NCBI GenBank assembly: GCA_900315635.1
Contig: OMZV01000001.1
Location: 180,168 to 244,167 of the forward strand
DNA from: an uncultured Prevotella sp.
GTDB lineage: Bacteria > Bacteroidota > Bacteroidia > Bacteroidales > Bacteroidaceae
DNA: 64,000 nt
Reading direction: 5' to 3'
Below, one piece after another: positions 61,964-64,000 of the stretch; within the stretch, counting starts at the first letter, position 1; every line of letters starts with the position of its first letter. Under the pieces are notes generated by a model. It saw nothing but the letters and a program-made list of their open reading frames with translations, ran no database searches and was not told the DNA's origin. The position numbers and the translations under genes were made by a program.

Positions 61964-62009
61964 AAAGTGCCCAGTTTCGAGGGGTCACAACCCCGGAATT
62001 TGGCACTTT
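61964..62009. terminator. Long hairpin after guaA
   Basis: AAAGTGCC (61964-61971) pairs with GGCACTTT (62002-62009) and AGGGGT with AACCCC near the loop; almost the whole element pairs. The gap 61928-62429 (502 bp) otherwise holds A/T-rich sequence, the ACTGAGAT repeats (62233, 62405) and a possible 61-codon frame at 62008-62193 (basic, no recognisable motif) that I do not call. Confidence 0.6.
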
Positions 62010-62429
62010 GGATATAAGATATATTCGGTTGACACCCGACAAATTCGAGTTGATGCCGAGAAATTTGCCCTCTGACGAAGTGAAAAATCGGCAGAAGCCG
62101 ACAAAATTCCGATGGAGCGAATCACGACTAAAGCCAAATCGCAATGCAAGAAATGCCTTATCACAAGCTAAAACACGCCTAAACGCCTTCTAATTAGGTA
62201 CTTAATGCAAACGGACGGCTCCTTACGTCCCAGTTATCTCAGTTATCTCAGTTTTTCGAGTATACTGATATTGATGGCTGAGCAAAAAAAGTTGGACACA
62301 GTGTGTAAATATATTTCAATATATAAATTATAAATAATAAATTAGAAATTATAAATATTTGTTCTGTAATAAGAGAGTAGATAATGAAATATAGAAGTGC
62401 AGAGAAACTGAGATAACTGAGATTTGAAT

Positions 62430-62531
62430 ATGAATATGGAATCGAACTTTAACGCTAAGGACTATCACGTTCCACCAATCCAACTGGCTAAGGTCATCGA
62501 AGTGGCAATGAACAGCTACGTCCATGCATGA
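62430..62531 (+). pseudogene. N-terminal fragment of a frameshifted mobile-region gene
   Basis: 34 codons (MNMESNFNAKDYHVPPIQLA...) ending at TGA, whose first bases overlap the ATG of the next frame. The sense continues smoothly into the 62528 frame (NSYVHA then MSGWLDSV), which suggests one original gene with a single-base loss near 62528. A coupled two-gene arrangement through ATGA is the alternative. Confidence 0.5.
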
Positions 62532-63154
62532 GTGGATGGCTCGACTCAGTGCTCTCTGTCAACGACCACGTGCGTAAGAACGACCCTGAGTTCGTCAAGA
62601 GTCTGCTCACGCAACCCATGCTCTTAGAGATGGCTAAGGGCATGGTCGTCGCCTTCCAAACTATAATCCATAACGATGTCCGACTGAACCGTGACATTCC
62701 CGAAAAGACTTGGCATTTCATCCGTCTTGCTGCCACGGTTAATGCCAAATCGGAGTCTGCCGAAGGTTCTCCGTCCGTTCCCACTGAGTCGTTCCAACTC
62801 ACCAACGAGCAGCGCAAGTACCTCGTCCGACCTTACGATTCCGACCGTGTCTGCCTGCTTCTCCGTAACCGGATATATCCTTACGTCCGCGACTTCGGCA
62901 ATCTGCAAACGTGGGCTGTCGTCCGCATCGTCATGGCGGCACGCGGCTATTTCAAGGTGGCTATCAGCAATCGTGTCTTCGCCTCTCTCCTCGTCGCCGT
63001 CATTCCCGATTACACCAACGAACTTCGCCTCTATGAGGCAATCCGCAAGAACCAGCACACCCGTAACATCACGCCCGAGAGCTATCCCCATAATGTCGAT
63101 GATGAGGTGCGGCAAGAGGGTGCGGTCATCGAGGAATTGCTGGACAAGAAATAG
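62528..63154 (+). CDS. Hypothetical protein of a Bacteroidales mobile region
   Basis: 208 residues, soluble and helical, no signal peptide. It begins MSGWLDSVLSVNDHVRKNDP and contains IPEKTWHFIRLAATV and a conserved-looking LRNRIYPYVRDFGNLQTWAV. I do not recognise a named domain. Together with the short frame before it, it seems to be the main part of one gene. Downstream is a decayed VirE/BT4734-like gene, so it probably belongs to an old integrated element. Confidence 0.55.
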   Translation: MSGWLDSVLSVNDHVRKNDPEFVKSLLTQPMLLEMAKGMVVAFQTIIHNDVRLNRDIPEKTWHFIRLAATVNAKSESAEGSPSVPTESFQLTNEQRKYLVRPYDSDRVCLLLRNRIYPYVRDFGNLQTWAVVRIVMAARGYFKVAISNRVFASLLVAVIPDYTNELRLYEAIRKNQHTRNITPESYPHNVDDEVRQEGAVIEELLDKK

Positions 63155-63246
63155 CCTCATAGAGACTTTCCCTTCCCTTATTATTCCCGAACAATTACCT
63201 TGTTCCCACTTCGATCCCGATATTTCTTTTCCGTTGATGACATTAT

Positions 63247-63255
63247 TACCTTTGC
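63247..63255 (+). promoter_or_regulatory. -7 box TACCTTTGC before the decayed gene
   Basis: Good consensus match 17 nt before an ATG at 63272 that now opens only a 12-codon frame. Confidence 0.45.
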
Positions 63256-63271
63256 ACTCGCTGAACGGACA

Positions 63272-63867
63272 ATGACGCCCGATTCTGCAAAGAAATATCA
63301 ATATTATTAACGCATGTCACAACAAACAAAACACCTTTTGGCATTGGGAACAAGCAGCAAACTCGCTGAGAAGTTCTCGACCGTGAAAACACACACTAGA
63401 GCAGTACCGCCAGTACATCTCTGGCACATGGCTTCGCAACACCATTGAAGCGTATCGCGCCGCTCTAGCTTACTACAAGGACAAGGCGGCAAGGCTAAAG
63501 AAGAGTCTACCAATCCGCTGCGCCCACTACTACCACTTCGTCAACGACCACCGCTAGCAGAACGACCTCGACAAGGATGCGTTTCTCTTTCAGACCACCG
63601 TCGACATCGACGAGTTCCCCGATGGCGTGACCACCGACATGATTATCGCTGCCGTAAAGACCCTCGACACCACCTACGACGGGCTTACCTACTCTGCCCT
63701 CGTCTCTGCCCTTGAAGGCTGCCATGCTCCGCAACAGCCTTGGCAAGAGTAGCGACCCTATGCACATGCTGTCTATTTGGAAGAACCGTGGCTACATTGA
63801 CCTCGATCAGGCTACCGGCGATTACTTCAAGACCCCTGCATATCTTGAGAAGCACAAGTCGGCATAG
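63272..63867 (+). pseudogene. Decayed VirE/BT4734-like gene of a mobile element
   Basis: Protein-like stretches fall in different frames: MSQQTKHLLALGTSSKLAEK (from 63314), then after a one-base insertion near 63398 EQYRQYISGTWLRNTIEAYR and AARLKKSLPIRCAHYYHF, an in-frame TAG at 63555-63557, then FLFQTTVDIDEF, and after another shift near 63718 SDPMHMLSIWKNRGYIDLDQ ending at TAG 63865. The pattern recalls the N-terminus and extreme C-terminus of Bacteroidales VirE/primase-like proteins from memory, with the centre deleted. Not functional. Confidence 0.55.
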
Positions 63868-63904
63868 ACATTGCCTACAAATCCCTTTGCAGTGGTCATA
63901 AAAA

Positions 63905-64000
63905 ATCGAGTAGGAGGTAAACACTAATCATAGGTGCTTATCTCCTATTTTCGTGTTCACCGTCCTCTCACACCACCGTACGTGCGGTTCCGCATACGGC
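63905..64000 (-). mobile_element. 3' end of a group II intron (domains V and VI), continuing past the window
   Basis: Read on the minus strand, the window end gives domain V: GCCGTATGCG, loop GAAC, CGCACGTACGGT (63975-64000), the most conserved part of group II introns, with the two-base bulge. Next, GTGTGAGAGGACGG links to domain VI, a stem AGGAGATAAGCAC / GTGTTTACCTCCT (63912-63946), ending CTACTCGAT at about 63905, an AY-type 3' end. The reverse transcriptase/maturase gene should lie beyond 64000. It is inserted behind the decayed gene, in opposite orientation. Confidence 0.8.

Noticed and set aside
62008-62193. A 61-codon basic frame after guaA
   Set aside because: Begins inside the hairpin, has no promoter and no recognisable motif; probably not a gene.

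Overview
The window reads as a chromosomal segment of a Bacteroidota bacterium of the Prevotella/Bacteroides type. The signs are a primary sigma factor without region 1.1, TAnnTTTGC -7 promoter boxes in front of many genes, a MurF-alanine racemase fusion, GSCFA, putative-porin and DUF4468-type proteins, and a uronate pathway spread over several loci. Moderate GC and abundant intergenic palindromes fit Prevotella best. The genus is an inference. I saw no rRNA, tRNA or CRISPR array.

Layout. 1-1436: the 3' end of ftsK and a LolA-like carrier. 1683-3233: a multi-pass membrane protein, facing a minus-strand set (9916 down to 3248) of kdgK, eda, an unusual two-core sensor kinase, its response regulator and a half-size AbgT-like membrane protein. 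10230-14298: a LacI regulator, altronate dehydratase and an NhaC-type antiporter. 14358-23620: mostly unrelated housekeeping genes (unknown protein, DUF4468 protein, putative porin, menA, HD hydrolase, guanine deaminase, NUDIX, acetyltransferase, GSCFA, Fur). 23702-31937: murF-alr, then a PTS-type EIIC without partners, a KduI with a signal peptide, an ExuT-like transporter and rmuC. 32315-36916: rpsF-rpsR-rplI, fabD, and a GH13 amylase fused in frame to an alanyl-tRNA editing (AlaX-like) domain. 37292-46117: RNase G, a 29-residue basic protein missed by ordinary gene calling, HU, type II pantothenate kinase, rpoD, two zinc-ribbon membrane proteins, rubrerythrin, asparaginase and glucuronate isomerase. 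46252-61927: a polysaccharide-export lipoprotein, purF-carA-carB, ribE, gph, malQ, mltG, a MurU-like nucleotidyltransferase and guaA. 62430-64000: decayed mobile-element genes and the 3' end of a group II intron running off the window on the minus strand.

How the genes fit together. UxaC, UxaA, KdgK, Eda, KduI and the ExuT-like carrier form much of a route from galacturonate/glucuronate and unsaturated pectin fragments to pyruvate and glyceraldehyde 3-phosphate. UxaB, UxuA/B and KduD are not in the window. purF, carAB and guaA supply purines and pyrimidines. MalQ and the GH13 protein act on alpha-glucans. MltG and the MurU-like enzyme concern peptidoglycan.

Most notable: the amylase-AlaX fusion (34754-36916); the sensor kinase whose intact ATPase core lacks the phospho-acceptor histidine while a second core has the histidine but a degraded ATPase (4608-8171); the apparently exported KduI beside an orphan EIIC; a mirrored six-hairpin element (59887-60156); and dispersed GGGTATCTTTT palindromes at three loci.
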